DNA from: Phoronis australis
Lineage: Eukaryota > Phoronida > Phoronidae
Reading direction: 5' to 3'
DNA: 64,000 nucleotides
Assembly (NCBI GenBank): GCA_002633005.1
Contig: NMRA01000184.1
Coordinates: 691,407 to 755,406 of the forward strand
The stretch's first letter is position 1, and every line of letters starts with the position of its first letter. This document shows positions 32,372 to 45,042 of the stretch, piece after piece. Under the pieces are notes generated by a model. That model searched no databases, was not told the origin of the DNA, and worked only from the letters and a program-made list of their open reading frames with translations. The position numbers and the translations under genes were made by a program.

Positions 32372-34092
32372 TTAAAGGAGAATGCCACCCAAAAAACAAC
32401 CTGTTTTATATCAGTTTAGACCGAGTAGTTCTACTCGACAACTGCACGTTCGGTTGCGTTACCTGACTCCTGAGGGCAGACGGAGGTGTTGAAATTATCC
32501 AATGACGTCATTGGTTTCACACGCAGTCTGTTCAGAAGTTCACAACACGGGTTTTTCACTTGAATTCATCGTTTAACACCAATAAATCACCAAACTTCGA
32601 TGCAAAACCCTTAAAGATACACCGAGCTAAAAACGTGTTGTTTTATTTCGCTATTACGGATTTATTCATTTGGTATTTGGACACACCGTAGCCTACAAAG
32701 GTCGGCAAGCCAATTTACCAAGGTCCGTAGCAGGAGTTTGGGGTCTGTTCGGAGATAAATTCGAAGTATTATTCCGTGAAATACAGACAAGAGAACCTAG
32801 ATCTGTGTTGTTTAGACTTGTGATTTTTTGAGTTCTAAACACACAAACCGCTTGTTATCCCGGCCAGTGGCTCGGAACCCGATCAGGCCCGTCGCGGCCG
32901 GACTGACTCGTTATCCCGCCTGGGCCTGAGTGGCTCGGAACCCTATCAGGCCCGTCGCGGCCGCCGGGACTGGCACGAACATAAACCAGCTTGAGTTGGA
33001 AACTAAGCCTCCAGTCACAAAAAGACTATAATAGTGAGCCAAAGAAATAATGTGCATGTATCTATTTTTGTTAATTGGCCACGAAAATCTACTTACTTGC
33101 CGGGGGCCGCGATGTCGGGTTTCCCTTCCACAGACCGTCAAGGCAAAGGTTGTACAGTAACAATGATTTGAATAATGTATTTGTATTTCTAAATAAAGAT
33201 TCCCCTAACATGTGACCATAGCATATAAAATCGAGTAATTGTTTCACAACAGCTTTCTGTCAGCAAACACTGAATTAACATGCGCTCAGACGGCCTCGGT
33301 GCCCGGTCAATTACCTTTGTTGCCGGCATCAAAAGCCGGTAACGCAGTGGTTTATTCATTGCTGGCTTCTCAAAACATTTGCACTCACGAGCACTCCAAG
33401 GCATTACCAATTGTATCTAATGAGACAGACTTTGTTTCAGTTTTATATAAGCATTGGTTAGGATGAGAATAATACATTTTGAAACAAAACGCAGAATAAT
33501 AAACGTTTACTAATAAACGGCAACTCGCCCCGCGCCAATCCCGACTTAGTCAAGAGCTCAGGCGACGAAGACTTCACGGGTCGGATCGTTAGTTTTCACA
33601 GGCTATCAGTTCGAACCGGATTACACTGATCAAGAAATATACAGAAGCGCCGTGAACATGCACAGGCAACGAAACGTATTGATAGTTCTTTGGTAAGCCG
33701 AAATTCGTAAGAGAAATCACTGTCGACGAAATGCCGGCCTCAGACACGGAGATGTTTCACGGCCTCATACTTGCTATTAACAGCCTATCTTTCATTCTTC
33801 ACTACCGCGAGCCACTTCCTAAGCATTTTGGACTCTCGAGGAAGACGAAAAAACGATATAATCGCTTTCTTCGCAGCTTCATAGTTCGGACAGGCGGGAA
33901 CGATGCACTGCAATATAGCGGCATTCACTCAACAGACGAACCACTGACGTCGCTGCGTCGTTTCTCACCTTCCTCACAGGTTAACGTGACACCTCTAGGC
34001 AAGGTGAGGTCGACTGTATAAGAGGAGATGTGGATATAGACCGATTAAGACGGTAAAAAAGACTAATTAAATCGGGTGACATTCTCCTTTAA
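32372..34092. mobile_element. Complete TTAA-flanked DNA transposon, non-autonomous copy
   Basis: Target duplication TTAA at 32372-32375 and 34089-34092. Terminal inverted repeats AGGAGAATGCCACCC (32376-32390) and the reverse complement of AGGAGAATGTCACCC (34074-34088) match at 14 of 15 bases. The body is 1713 bp. TTAA targets are known for piggyBac and Kolobok families. Inside, about 33600, the phrase GYQFEPDYTDQEI is readable; it recurs in the second copy (50362-51827) with a longer reading. No transposase is present, so movement would need one supplied in trans. Confidence 0.75.
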
Positions 34093-35544
34093 TGTCTGCG
34101 CGCGCAACGTCTTGTTGTTCATGATGTACATGAGTCCATGTGAGCGAAAACGAAACTTTCCAAGATGTGGGAGGGAATGAAATGAGTGTCACCCTAGAGA
34201 ATCTCGCGAAAACGGCAAGAACAAGCCACCTATTACAGGTGAAGTACGTGATTCCACTAACGGCCTTTGCGAGATTCTTGCGTCTACGAAACTCTACAGT
34301 GAAGGTACTTTTAAGTTGTCGGGGCGCAGGGGACAAATGTAGAATTAAAATAAGTTTACACCTGCGCTAAATGGAGGCATGCATCCATAAAAAACGAAGA
34401 CGACACTGTCAGAACATACGTTTATTGGCGAGTATAAAAGTTTTGTTAAAGGGTTGAATAGAAGACTAGTTGACTATTTTGCGTGAGCAGCGTATCCATA
34501 GAGCGAATGAACATATTACCCAAACAAAACAACACGTGTATTGTTTTCTTACTCACCTTATTGATTATCTGATTCTTTTGTAGTGTTAAGCTTTTTTCAC
34601 AACAGCAACCAGTAGGACCTATAAAACATTGTGCGTAGTTTTATTTCGGAAGCTTTTGATATTCGTTTGATTTCCAAGAACGCCGTGGTAGGTGGAATTA
34701 ACCATGTGTTACATTTGAGAGTATTTCTCTCCGTGTTGGTTACAAGTCTGTCCATGAACCTTGAGCTCGAATTCTGCTGACGCGATTTGGTCAGACAGAT
34801 ATGATGTTTACCAACTAAGCTCAAATTAGCTATGTCAGTCACTTCATCTTTGAGTTTTCATAAGTTTTTTAATTTCAGCGGCGGATTGAATCAATTACTT
34901 GGTCGTGCATTTAATATCATCTTCAATCTCCCAAGTCCCAGTCCCGGGCCGCCAAACACCAAACCCGCATTATCAATTCTATACTTGAGCCCTTAATCTA
35001 AACTTACGCTCCACACCCGAAGACCACGCAAAATGTTCTTTTCAGTAGATCACACTGAACAGTTCGCACAGTATCGCTCAACTAATCTCTACGCTAGTGA
35101 GATCCATTAAAAGGGGGTCTTAATTCTCTGGCGGATGTCCTAGTGGGGGCAAATATCCCCGTGATCCCTAAAAACCACAAGCCGATGGAGCATTCGTTGG
35201 CAGGCATCCTTACTCAGATAAGGAGTGACTTTTGGCTTTACAAAGAACTGACAGTTCGTTTTTTGTTTAAGACCTTACTTGACGAATGAGTGGGGGCTCC
35301 GTGACAACTCAACTTGTAGAACCTTGTCTCATGCAATAACGAACTTTCAGTTCTTTCTACGCTCAAAAATCGCATCTGTTGTGACCAAGAGACATTTTCA
35401 AACCATGGTCTAAATAAAAACTTTTTAGTGACGAAAGAGAGGTTTGAAGGGTTAAGAAGGTAGATTCCTCTGTTTGAACAATTCAGTTGTTCGGAAACCA
35501 CCGTTCATTGCCATCCATGTCTTAGACAGTGTTGTTTTTTGTAG
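34093..35544. other. Upstream region of TPR-TIR gene 1; no exon identified
   Basis: Contains a 90 bp dispersed repeat (34395-34490, related to 13165-13270). The rest should hold the intron and perhaps the non-coding first exon of the gene at 35561, because a splice acceptor ends at 35544. No exon of the transporter-like gene was seen. Confidence 0.4.
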
Positions 35545-35560
35545 GAATAACGTCGATACA

Positions 35561-37420
35561 ATGCCGAAACGGAAAGAGCCTGAAGAAAAGCAACGCCCAG
35601 AGTGTGTGTTTACCGCAAATTTTGCCCGAAACATTGATCACCGAGTATTGGAAAACCTAAAAGTACGTTGCGAATCGGAAAACAAAAATGAACCAAACTT
35701 CCGGTCTCATGCCACCATGCATATTCTTGGTTTTATTTACAAGAAGTGTCCTGGAAGTTCACGAAGTCCTCGAGACATGTATGAGGAAGTCTTACGCGGA
35801 GATGCGAACAACATTAACGCCCTCCTGAACTTGAAGCATATGAGTCAGACGACTTCTGAGCGTAGCTATTACGAAGAAAATTTGAAGAAGATTTACAATA
35901 GTGAAGAGAGGATGCGTAAGACTTGTATGGCGAGATATTTGTATGAGACTGCCGTCTTTATGCTCTTGCGGGAAGAGCCGTTTTTCGAAAAACGGTACAA
36001 ACAAATCATTGAAAAATTTGAAACTGCAATTAAGTTAGGTGAAAAATGTTCTGTGGACGGCCACGAACTTATCGAGTGGAAGTTTATGTTAGGACGAACC
36101 TATGTGCGCATCGACTCCATCTCCGGTAATCCAGAAGGGGATGAAAGCAAATGGTTGAGATCGTGTTTTAACACCTTATATGCAGTTGCTGTCCATGAAA
36201 TTGACCCTGGACGTTTGTCGGACAGCAGTAGCAAAAAAGATTTGCACATTAAAGGCAAGGCGTGGGTGTATTTGGGTGCAATGCTAATGCGTCGTTATCC
36301 AGAATCTTTGAAGCTATCGCAATTCGTGAAGTTCGCACAAGATCACCATAAAGATTTCAATGCTTCGAAATGCTTTGATACTGCACACAGTATTGCTCAC
36401 AATCCGACTATATTACGAAGATTAGGTCAAGCCTACACTAAAATGAATGACAGTCGAGCATATTATATTTTGATTCAGGCAATTGCCGCGGAACCAATCG
36501 GATACTCTTTCAATCTTCTTGGTCAGTGGTTTCTTAAAAATTACGAAACTGATAAAACAAGAAAAGAACATTTACGTGAAGCCATTAAAAACTTTGAAAA
36601 GGCCATTGCTGCCCACTGTGACCTGTTTGTACTATATATGTCTCTCGCCAAAGCGTATGAATATCATTGCGAAATCGACAAGGCAATCGTTGTGTTTGAA
36701 AAGTGTGAAGAAACGTTTGAGGGGCTCCGCAATGTCAAGTTGTACGAACTGTGGTCCCAGTTACTTGAGAAACATGGATATCATGAAGCAGCCAAAGAAA
36801 AACGTAAGCTCGCAGACGATATTAGACAGGGTAGAAATCCAAAACTGACCTTCGATGTTGGGGTTCTGTACTGCAAGAAAGATGACAGCCAAGTCGCCGA
36901 TTTCATTGAAACCCTTGAGCATGAAATCGACGTAAGTGTGTATTATCTATCTAGGGATACAATACCTGGGAGCAACGAAATCGAAGAGCTACTAAAAATG
37001 CAACAGATTTGTAAATATATCATCGTGTTTTCAACCGACAATTTTGGTAAGGACACTGAGAGCAACAAAGCACTATTAAGAATTGTAAAAGCAAGAGACA
37101 AGGATAAAAATTACACAATCATACCACTTCTTGTTGATGATGGGGAAGTCCCTCAGTGCTTGGAGGATGTTCGACCAATTGAATATCACAAAGAGCAACG
37201 TTTGTTCTGGTACCGACTTGGTCAGGCGCTTGAAAACCACGAAGAAGAGGAGAAGAGTTATTTTTTCGACAGAAGCTGGAGTTTAGGGAACAAAAGAACA
37301 TCGACCAGTTCACTGCAGCATTCGTGTGTCCTCGCTGTGGCATGCAGCGTCTTTGGAATTTTTGTGGGGTTAGTCATTTGTTGGGCGCAGATTTTTGAAG
37401 GAATAATTACTGACTTTTGA
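35561..37420 (+). CDS. Tail-anchored TPR-TIR protein 1 (TTC22-like)
   Basis: 619 residues from the ATG at 35561 (MPKRKEPEEK). I chose this start, not the upstream in-frame extension, because a splice acceptor (TTTTTTGTAG, 35544) lies 16 bases before it and MPKR is shared with the two paralogues. Residues about 30-425 are helical repeats of TPR type (phrases NINALLNL, FDTAHSIAHNPTILRRLGQAY, EPIGYSFNLLGQWFLKNYE, FEKAIAAHCDLFVLYMSLAKAYEY), resembling TTC22. A TIR domain spans about 428-560: box 1 FDVGVLY at 431, box 2 RDTIPG at 465-470, box 3 FW at 549-550. A membrane segment lies at about 589-611, leaving a short tail. The helix that carries the NADase glutamate in enzymatic TIRs reads NFGKDTESNKALL, with no glutamate where WCxxE would align, so a scaffold role is likelier. 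Most diverged of the three paralogues. Confidence 0.88.
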   Translation: MPKRKEPEEKQRPECVFTANFARNIDHRVLENLKVRCESENKNEPNFRSHATMHILGFIYKKCPGSSRSPRDMYEEVLRGDANNINALLNLKHMSQTTSERSYYEENLKKIYNSEERMRKTCMARYLYETAVFMLLREEPFFEKRYKQIIEKFETAIKLGEKCSVDGHELIEWKFMLGRTYVRIDSISGNPEGDESKWLRSCFNTLYAVAVHEIDPGRLSDSSSKKDLHIKGKAWVYLGAMLMRRYPESLKLSQFVKFAQDHHKDFNASKCFDTAHSIAHNPTILRRLGQAYTKMNDSRAYYILIQAIAAEPIGYSFNLLGQWFLKNYETDKTRKEHLREAIKNFEKAIAAHCDLFVLYMSLAKAYEYHCEIDKAIVVFEKCEETFEGLRNVKLYELWSQLLEKHGYHEAAKEKRKLADDIRQGRNPKLTFDVGVLYCKKDDSQVADFIETLEHEIDVSVYYLSRDTIPGSNEIEELLKMQQICKYIIVFSTDNFGKDTESNKALLRIVKARDKDKNYTIIPLLVDDGEVPQCLEDVRPIEYHKEQRLFWYRLGQALENHEEEEKSYFFDRSWSLGNKRTSTSSLQHSCVLAVACSVFGIFVGLVICWAQIFEGIITDF

Positions 37421-40420
37421 AGGCCAGGTGGGGATCGGCAACTAAACTTAGTTTTAAATACACAAACTTTTCTGTAATGACCTACATAATCTTTTATCCG
37501 AAATCTATTTTACGTACCGTGGCGAATGCGCTAGACATTAGAATGAGATTTCGAAAAAATCAAAACTGCTGTAAACTAACTTCTGTCAAAAAGCAATTAT
37601 GTGATTCATTGCAGGTGCCGTCATCAAACATGTCTCGACTTGTTCCTTACTCAGATAACTATAAACTATTGAAATCACTGACATAACAGATAATACGATT
37701 TGAGATCAGTACAACGGAATGAGATTTCTAAGTAAGAAAAATTATATGACCCGTGTTACTCATTTCTCAGCACTGTTTGGTAAATAACAGGAAATTGAAG
37801 ACAAACCAGACGCAAGATTTCGTCGGTATTTCGATGTATTATGAGCAATCGGTAACACTGATGACATCTTGTGTCTTATTTTTCTTCAAAATTACTATGA
37901 TCGAAAGCCAATGTGATTGATACCAATTCCATAAGCTGTATTTGAGCTGCTGTGTTGCCTGAGTGGGCGGCTGCTGGTTAGCCTTGGATTGTTTGACTAA
38001 TTTTAGGATAAATTATCAAGTATAGGTTGATATTTTGAATTTCCTCAAACTGTTCGACGTACACGAACACGGTTATATAAAACTGCAAAAAATTGTTGTC
38101 CCCGGATTACTAAGTTTGATTGTTGGATAACAACAAAAATTACTAAAGTATAATCTGGACTCTAGATCCAGATCTTAAATTTCATCCCAGGGACATCAGT
38201 TATATTCTGACCGGTTGCATCGCTGAGATATTAAAATGCCCACCATTTTAGGGAGTTAGCAACATGATGAAACCTACCGTTTTCATTGAGTCATCTTGTG
38301 CCCATTCTTCAATGGAATTGAGTGTCTGCCTACAAAATGGTAATTCATTGAATTGAAGTGGAATAAACCCCTTCAGACTGTATCCTTTTTGAACGCAACG
38401 AACTTTGTAAAATGTGAAACTATTCTGTATAGTCAAGCTGTTGTAAACATCCAATATATTTTAGAGCGGTTCCAACAATTCAGCAACTAATTTAATCGTA
38501 AAAAGGCATTGATATGGAATCGGGTAGCGGAAAAGTTAGCCATCTGAGCGACACGTATCCCTATGCAAATGTACCCAGGACTTTACTTCGGGTATCAGCG
38601 AACAGTAATAGTTTCCCTTGGATAACTAGTATTACGCATTTTACATATTCGAGATAGCGACCAGGCACGACATACAAATATTAACACCCCCTCTTCAACT
38701 ATATATGACTAAACAGAGATGCGAAAGTGAAACCAGTTTCATTATTAATACTGAGATCCTTGAGCACTGAACGCACACAGGCAAACAAATCAGCGATCAG
38801 TCCGGGAAAACAAACCAGAGTAAGCACAGGGTGTCGAGTGGACCTCATCTGTTTCGCGCGACCTACAGGTGTACATCTGGTGATTGATCAGGTAAGGTAT
38901 AGCCAAAAGGTTATCACGTTGAACAGTAATGATGTTACATTTCTCTCTCGTCATAGCAACGTTTAGGGAAAGTCCCGACATGATTGCTTGAACTGTTATA
39001 CCGTGTGGCCGACAGGGTGTGTTATTCTCAGTCGCCTATGTATCACGGTCGGCATTTTGTGGAGTGGTGCGACAATCCCAAACGCATTCAGCTACAATCA
39101 TTAAGCAATCTGAACATGGGACGAGGCATCTTTGTCGAAACGAACCTCTGAAATAAGATGTAAGACTAACTAGTAGAGCCTATGCGTAATCGTCAGATAC
39201 TGAACTTTTATCGGACTACACCGAACTTGGGCAAAGTAAAGTAGGCTACTAGTGGCGTGATTTACAATATTATGACAGAGACGTGTTCGCATAAGCGTGG
39301 AAATCTTCACCGAATACGAATCGGTCGGTTTTATTCCCACAAAATGGCGGGCCTCAGTGAGTGATTATAGACTGCACAGCTGTCAATGATTTCTCCCACG
39401 CATGTGGCAAATTGTGAAGTGCGGTTCCTTGGTTTACCATCTTGGTGGTGTCGCAATAACTATGGTGATTGTAGAGCTTAATCACGTTTTGGAAAATCCT
39501 GTTATGAAAATGTGTTCGATTCAGTCTTGTACGGTGACGGAGACGAGTTTATTCATTGGCATGTTAAATCAATAACTCTTCGCCCATCAGTGTGACCCAG
39601 TTCAAGATAAGCAATAAAGCCGTGACGTTGCAATGTATACGGTCTGTCACAACTCACGGATCTACATACAATGCATAGCTGAGTACTGTTATAACTTATA
39701 CTAATACAAAAAAGATTAACTATAAAAGTACGAGAGAGAAAAGACAATGTCCGAAAGAAGGATACGACCAGGAAAAGATAGCATGTGAATGGAAAAACTC
39801 AACCAAAACGTAAGCCTTTTAGAACAAATATTAATGACAATGTTGCTTTTTTGAACAATGATGTTTCATACTAGAATACAGCATTGAGAAAATGGTGAAC
39901 TGAAGTACCAACTCGACATAAGAACCGGCATCTAAGCTTACGGAGGCTGACCATAGCATTGGATGTGACACATGGTACAAACAAGACTTGTATTTGTAAA
40001 GTTAGAGAACCCCAGCAATCTTCTGAATGCAGTGAGTGGAGAGTAGGTATACAAAATAAAGTTAAGAGTTTAACTTTTGCTGCAGGAGAGCTACACAAGC
40101 CGGAAGGTTACGAATAAGTGCACAAACAGTTCACATCGTTGTCGCGAAATATCAGCTGATAAGTCACATGAATTAATATAACTCAACCAAGGATACTAAT
40201 ATACCTGGCGTGCGTTCAGTAGACGCTAGGACCTACGCTAGGACCTAGCTAAAACCTAGTCAAAGTCACGTGCTCTCATTTAAAATGCACAGCAATATCT
40301 CACGTAATCTCGCGAAGTCTTGCTTTTAGCGAGGTCCTAGCGTTACACAACGGGAGGCTGGTTCATCACGTTGTCAAGTAGTTTAAAGACCGGCAGTTCG
40401 CTCCAGACTGTAATATAATT
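37421..40420. other. No gene seen
   Basis: 3' flank of TPR-TIR gene 1 and intergenic DNA. Small inverted motif CGCTAGGACC (about 40221 and again at 40233) against GGTCCTAGCG (about 40333). No exon or RNA gene is recognisable. Confidence 0.45.
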
Positions 40421-40705
40421 CTAAAAAATTATTATCTCACATTTACTAGAGTTGTACTTTACGTCATGAGAGGAATTGTACTTTACGTCATGAGAGGCTT
40501 CATACGTCTCACAAGTCTGAATCAGTTTATTCAAACCAGCAACAGAAGGCACAAGTATAATACCATCAGCATACATCAGGTGATCAATTTTAACATCAGA
40601 GATTATGCATACAACAGACAGAGACTTCAATAACTGACGCTCAAAACATAAACAGTAAATAGATAAGAAGAGAGGATACCACCCTGCCTCACACCATTAG
40701 AGATA
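40421..40705 (-). pseudogene. LINE reverse transcriptase fragment
   Basis: On the minus strand the RT motif VRQGGILSSYLFTVYV is readable at about 40703-40655. After a frame change, DHLMYADGIILVPSVAGLN (the YADD box with the second D changed to G) and SKCEIIIF follow. A 24 bp direct duplication (TACTTTACGTCATGAGAGG..., 40455-40500) lies inside it and repeats SHDVKYNS. Only the palm part of the RT is left. Confidence 0.75.
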
Positions 40706-41289
40706 GTGAAACATGACGGGCATGACAGATCAGGATCGTGTGGTTTTGTCCCTACAGATCATTCTGTGTCGGACTGTCTAGGGCTGCTTTGAATGAGGTT
40801 GGCTGATGCCGTAGGTCTGAGGCAAATGGAAAAGGATTGGAAATAACGCGGAGAAGTTGACGGTGCTTGGTCAGAAAATGGATAGAGAACTCTTTCCCGT
40901 GATGAATATGCAAAACTAAGTTAATTTGACAACTTGGCGCGAACCTGGTATTATGGTAAAATATGCAAACTACGTGGGTAACTTCTGGAGTGTTTGTGTT
41001 TTGTAAAAACAGTTCGAGTGAGAAATCTGTTGAATGAGACAACCAGGGCAACATTCTTTAACCTAATGTTCTGATTGAAGTCTATCCCACTGGTGGATTT
41101 AATCATGGTAAGCCAACTTTTTATAAGAGCGCTTAGCACTGCTTGAACATTTTGACAGTGTCTTTAATTCTTTGTGGGGATTGGAACCTCGACCAAAAAT
41201 AACCAACAAAACTAATGCCAGAAATGGATTAACCAATCCGTTCAATGTTCAATCTTGTTGATTTAGTTTGAGGTTGTTTAACCCGACAA

Positions 41290-41915
41290 CGGGGATTATG
41301 TGGACAGTGCCTTTCAGAAGTGGGTTAGAGATTTAAACCTTATTTCTATTGACGATTTTGATTGGTTCAAAATTTGTCGATTCCCGTATGTTTTTACGTT
41401 AGATTCACATTTAAGGTATTTCCAGTACAAAATTGTACGTTGTATTATAACAACAAATGTCTTTTTTACGTTAATTAAAGTTCAAGAGAATGACTTATGT
41501 ACATTTTGCTCTGAGCATAGAAAGACATTTTACATCTATTCGTGGAATGTAGATATGTAAGAGAGTTCTGGAGGAAAGTTTGGGATGATTTCCTTTGGAT
41601 TGATTTTTTAAACGGCCTTGACATTCTGTTTTAAAATACCGAATGTAACAACCGCATAAATCTTGTAGTTTGAATATCAAAAAATAAAATTTATCAATGT
41701 AGAATGCAGAACAAAATTCTATTAACAACCGATGTCACTAGAGTTTTGAAAAACTATAGAAATTTAGAATTTACTATTAGTAAAATCAATGGTACATTAG
41801 AAAATCACAACGAAAAATGGAACTTAGTACAACCATAATGGTGGTAAATGTTTATGTATGTTTATGTACGTATACATTGTAATTGTCAGTTTGTTATAAT
41901 AAATGTTTGAAAAAA
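41290..41915 (+). pseudogene. L1-like LINE, C-terminal end and 3' UTR
   Basis: The frame 41300-41560 contains LRYFQYKIVRCIITTN, a phrase conserved near the C-terminus of L1/Tx1-like ORF2, then a C-x2-C finger (NDLCTFCSEH). After a frameshift the reading becomes YVREFWRKVWDDF-like. It ends about 41910 with AATAAA and a short A-run, the typical LINE 3' end. The upstream part of the element is missing. Confidence 0.7.
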
Positions 41916-42504
41916 AATTCTGCAAAGATAGGAACAGTGGCAAACAAGGAGCCTATCTTTGGTAGTGGGTTTTGGGCTTTATCACACAAGGTAGTTCTTA
42001 TAGTACGACCTTAAAAGCAGGAAAAATCCTGATAACAACCAACTCGTCGTTGCGCAATCTGAGTAAGAGACCTGTTGCAGTGTTGCATTTTTGTGGTCAC
42101 TTTAGAATTTATGTAATATTTTGACAGAAAAATGAACGTAGGTTTTCCCTTTCTGTTAGTCAAAACCCGTGTTTACGATTGTTATGTTACTTAAAGAGTT
42201 TGGACTCTGGAAATATAGGCGGATTTAGGGGAGGGGGGCATCCCCCCTTGGCTGCCGCACAAAAATAAAACAGCAATAGCCTAGGGAAAAGTTTATTAAT
42301 TAACTCCGGTAATTAAAATTATACGGCTGAAACATGTTTTAAATGTGTGCAGTTTTAGTGTTGGGGGGGGGGCTCAGATCCAATTTCAAGTGTCAAATTC
42401 GGAACACGGCGCAAGCGTAACAGAACTATGGCTAAGTACAGGCTCTCCCGCGATATCCCAGTCAGTGGCGCTGCGCACTACGACTCCGTTTCCGTCGTCT
42501 GCTT

Positions 42505-43213
42505 CACAGGCGTCCTCAGCTTCTGATCGTCCACAATACACTGCAAGGTACAGTATAACACTCCCGACTAGGAATTCCACGGGTGCTTCACTTCAGCCGT
42601 CCATAGTAAACACAAAACTTAATAAATTTACACAAAACAGAGATTCAACAAACCATGAAGAATTGTTCTTTCTCCCAACACCATTCACGGTGTCCTGCTT
42701 CACCCAGTTCGCAAGAAATTCGCGGTCAAAGCACAAAAATCTTCCCAAAAAGCCCGTCGTGAGAAACTCCTTTGTAAATCGAAGGTCAAGGACGATTATT
42801 ACGGAATTATCCGATAAGTTACGGATGAACGGCGCAGTTGCCAATTTGTTACGGAAAGTTACGAAATCGTTACAATCGGCAATTGCCGTTCATCCGTAAC
42901 TCATCGGATATTTCCGTATCGTCCTTGACCTTCAATTTACAAAGGAGTTTCTCCGGACGGGCTTTTTGGGAAGATTTTTGTGCTTTGACCGCGAATTTCT
43001 TGCTAACTGGGTAAAGCAGGACACCGTGAATGGTGTTGGGAGAAAGAACAATTCCTCATGGTTTTTTGAACCTCTGTTTTGTGTACATTTATTGCGTTTT
43101 GTGTTTGTTATGGACGGCTGAAGTGAAACACCTGTGGAATTTCTAGTCGGGAGTGTCATCCTTGTAGTACTATATAGTGTATTGTGGACGATCAGAAGCT
43201 GAGGACGCCTGTG
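42505..43213. mobile_element. Large palindromic (fold-back) element, arms about 335 bp
   Basis: Sequence from CACAGGCGTCCTCAGC (42505) to about 42840 is repeated in reverse complement from about 42878 to GCTGAGGACGCCTGTG (ending 43213), with about 90 percent identity by eye. The short centre contains CCGTTCATCCGTAAC against GTTACGGATGAACGG. Both arms therefore yield the same protein-like phrase on opposite strands (NHEELFFLPTPFTVSCFTQ), which is a by-product of the repeat. A long RNA hairpin would form if transcribed. Confidence 0.8.
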
Positions 43214-43604
43214 GTCTGTTCCACTGTGCAATGAAGACAATTACTTCATTAATTTTTTTAAAGAAAATGGAATCTGAGTGACGATGAAAAAGCAGAAGCT
43301 TCTGGTAAGATGTGAATTTCAATCGAAGCCTTAGTGAATCCCTCAGAAACTCATAATTCTCTCTTTGTCAAACCTTAACTTAAGACGATTTCCAAAGCAA
43401 TCGCGTCATTATTGCCAACACAAAAAACGGATTTGGTCTTTCGGGCAATTGAAGACAATCTTAAATATAACATTTTTTTTTTACGAACTGATTGCACAAA
43501 ATATAAAACGTGTAATAAGCATTACAAAAAGAAGTAGGTTTCGCGCGCAAACGCTGTGGAATATAAACAAGTAGGTCTCTCAGTATCAAATTAGGAGTGA
43601 AATC

Positions 43605-43720
43605 GAGGTGGTGCGGTGTTAAAGCACGCGCGCTCTTTCCACTAGGTCGTGAGTTCGAGCCTGTGGTAATTGCAGTTTTTCCTATTTGACACGTTCTCCG
43701 TGTTTTTTTTTTTTTTGCCT
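43605..43720 (+). repeat. tRNA-like SINE fragment followed by a T-run
   Basis: A box-like GGTGCGGTGTTAAAGC (about 43612) and B box-like GAGTTCGAGCC (about 43651) lie in the right order with tRNA-like spacing. A run of 15 T follows about 45 bases later. The acceptor stem is not clear, so it is a SINE or tRNA relic, not a gene. Confidence 0.4.
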
Positions 43721-45026
43721 TTTTTCTTGGATAATTGTTCAGGAATCCAGGAAAATGCTTGATTTTGAGAGGAAAAAACAGAAAAATTTCCTGGGCAGGA
43801 GGGGGGTTTGTCATTCGGTGCTATGCGCATCTACAATCGTGCTTTGCGCAAATGTTTACAGACAAAATGTTGGGAACCCTTGTGATATCCTAGATCCACC
43901 ACTGGGAATATAACTATATTCATAAAAAGAGATACCGTTATTTTGAAAACCTGTTGCATGGTTGTGACGATCAACATTCAAGAACAAGAAAACGGAACAA
44001 CTAGATTGACAAGCGGGACTTCAGGATAAAAAGTGGGACATCTCGATTTAGCCAAAACGTAAGGGTGAGATGCTCGTTGTAACACACAGAGAAGCACCAC
44101 CGCCGGACATCGTTTTTTGTTAAACGGCAGATGTAACACCCAAAAATGTCGGACAACGTTTTTGTTGTTTTTTATTGCTGAATGGGAAATTGCGGCTGCC
44201 GCAAAAAACGTCCTTTTTTCTTTTTCATCAAGCGGGAAAAAATGGTTATGTCGCGCGGGACAATAGTATATGATAATATGCTAATTTGGCTGTGTGTCCA
44301 AAAGCGGGACATTTAGATGTCGTGGCGAGATGGCAGAAAAAAATCAAAAGGTGGGACAGTTCGCCAAGAGCGGGGTAATTGACAAATATGATTGGGTTCT
44401 TTTAGGAGGTAAACTTTTCCTTTTTTAAATTCTGTTTCACGGGTATAGGTAAATACACATACTACAGATAACAGTCTGACCTACTTCACAGAAATCGAAT
44501 TAGGAAAAAACGGCATCTGAGCAACAGGTAAACATTGCTCAAATGAGTTATTATGGAAACGATTGAAAATACACATGCACACACACAGACACACACACGC
44601 GCGCGCGCGCGCAAACGCACACCTCACAGTAGCGGATCTAGGATACCATAAGGGGGGGCCCAACATCCTCGGGGAATTGGGCAAAGCGCGATTGCGTGTG
44701 CAGGAGGCTGCACGAAAGTTGTGGGGGCCGAGGGGTTGTGGGCCTTCTGTTCAGAAAATCTATCTGTGGACTAAAAAAAAAAAAAAAACGGGAACGCGTT
44801 TCCGCGTCCCATCCTCCCCTCTTCCGAACTCAATATTTCCTCACGCTGTTGCTCTTTCATTTTGCTTGCGGCAGCTAATTCCGCCTATTGCTTGTAGTAT
44901 GATAGTCTCTTTTAATTTTGGTAAAGAATAAGTTTTATAACATGGGTTAAGGCAAGCTTGTATTTTAGTGTTTTATACCAAGTTAATCTTTAAAACAACA
45001 AAAACCTACTATTCTCTTTTCTGCAG
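43721..45026. other. Repeats upstream of TPR-TIR gene 2; no exon identified
   Basis: Contains a recurring AAGCGGGACA motif (seven variants between 44013 and 44375), a CA/CG dinucleotide run (about 44572-44625) and a 16-base A-run (about 44775). The splice acceptor of TPR-TIR gene 2 ends at 45026, so at least the end of an intron lies here. Confidence 0.45.
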
Positions 45027-45042
45027 GTACGATCAGAAAACA

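Noticed and set aside
35474-35560. N-terminal extensions of the TPR-TIR proteins (also 44968-45042 and 58336-58479)
   Set aside because: They lie upstream of clear splice acceptors, share no similarity between paralogues, and so are intronic.
42345-42899. 184-residue open frame on the + strand and matching frames on the minus strand
   Set aside because: It lies in the arms of the 700 bp palindrome and repeats the same phrase on both strands; no splice sites or known motifs.
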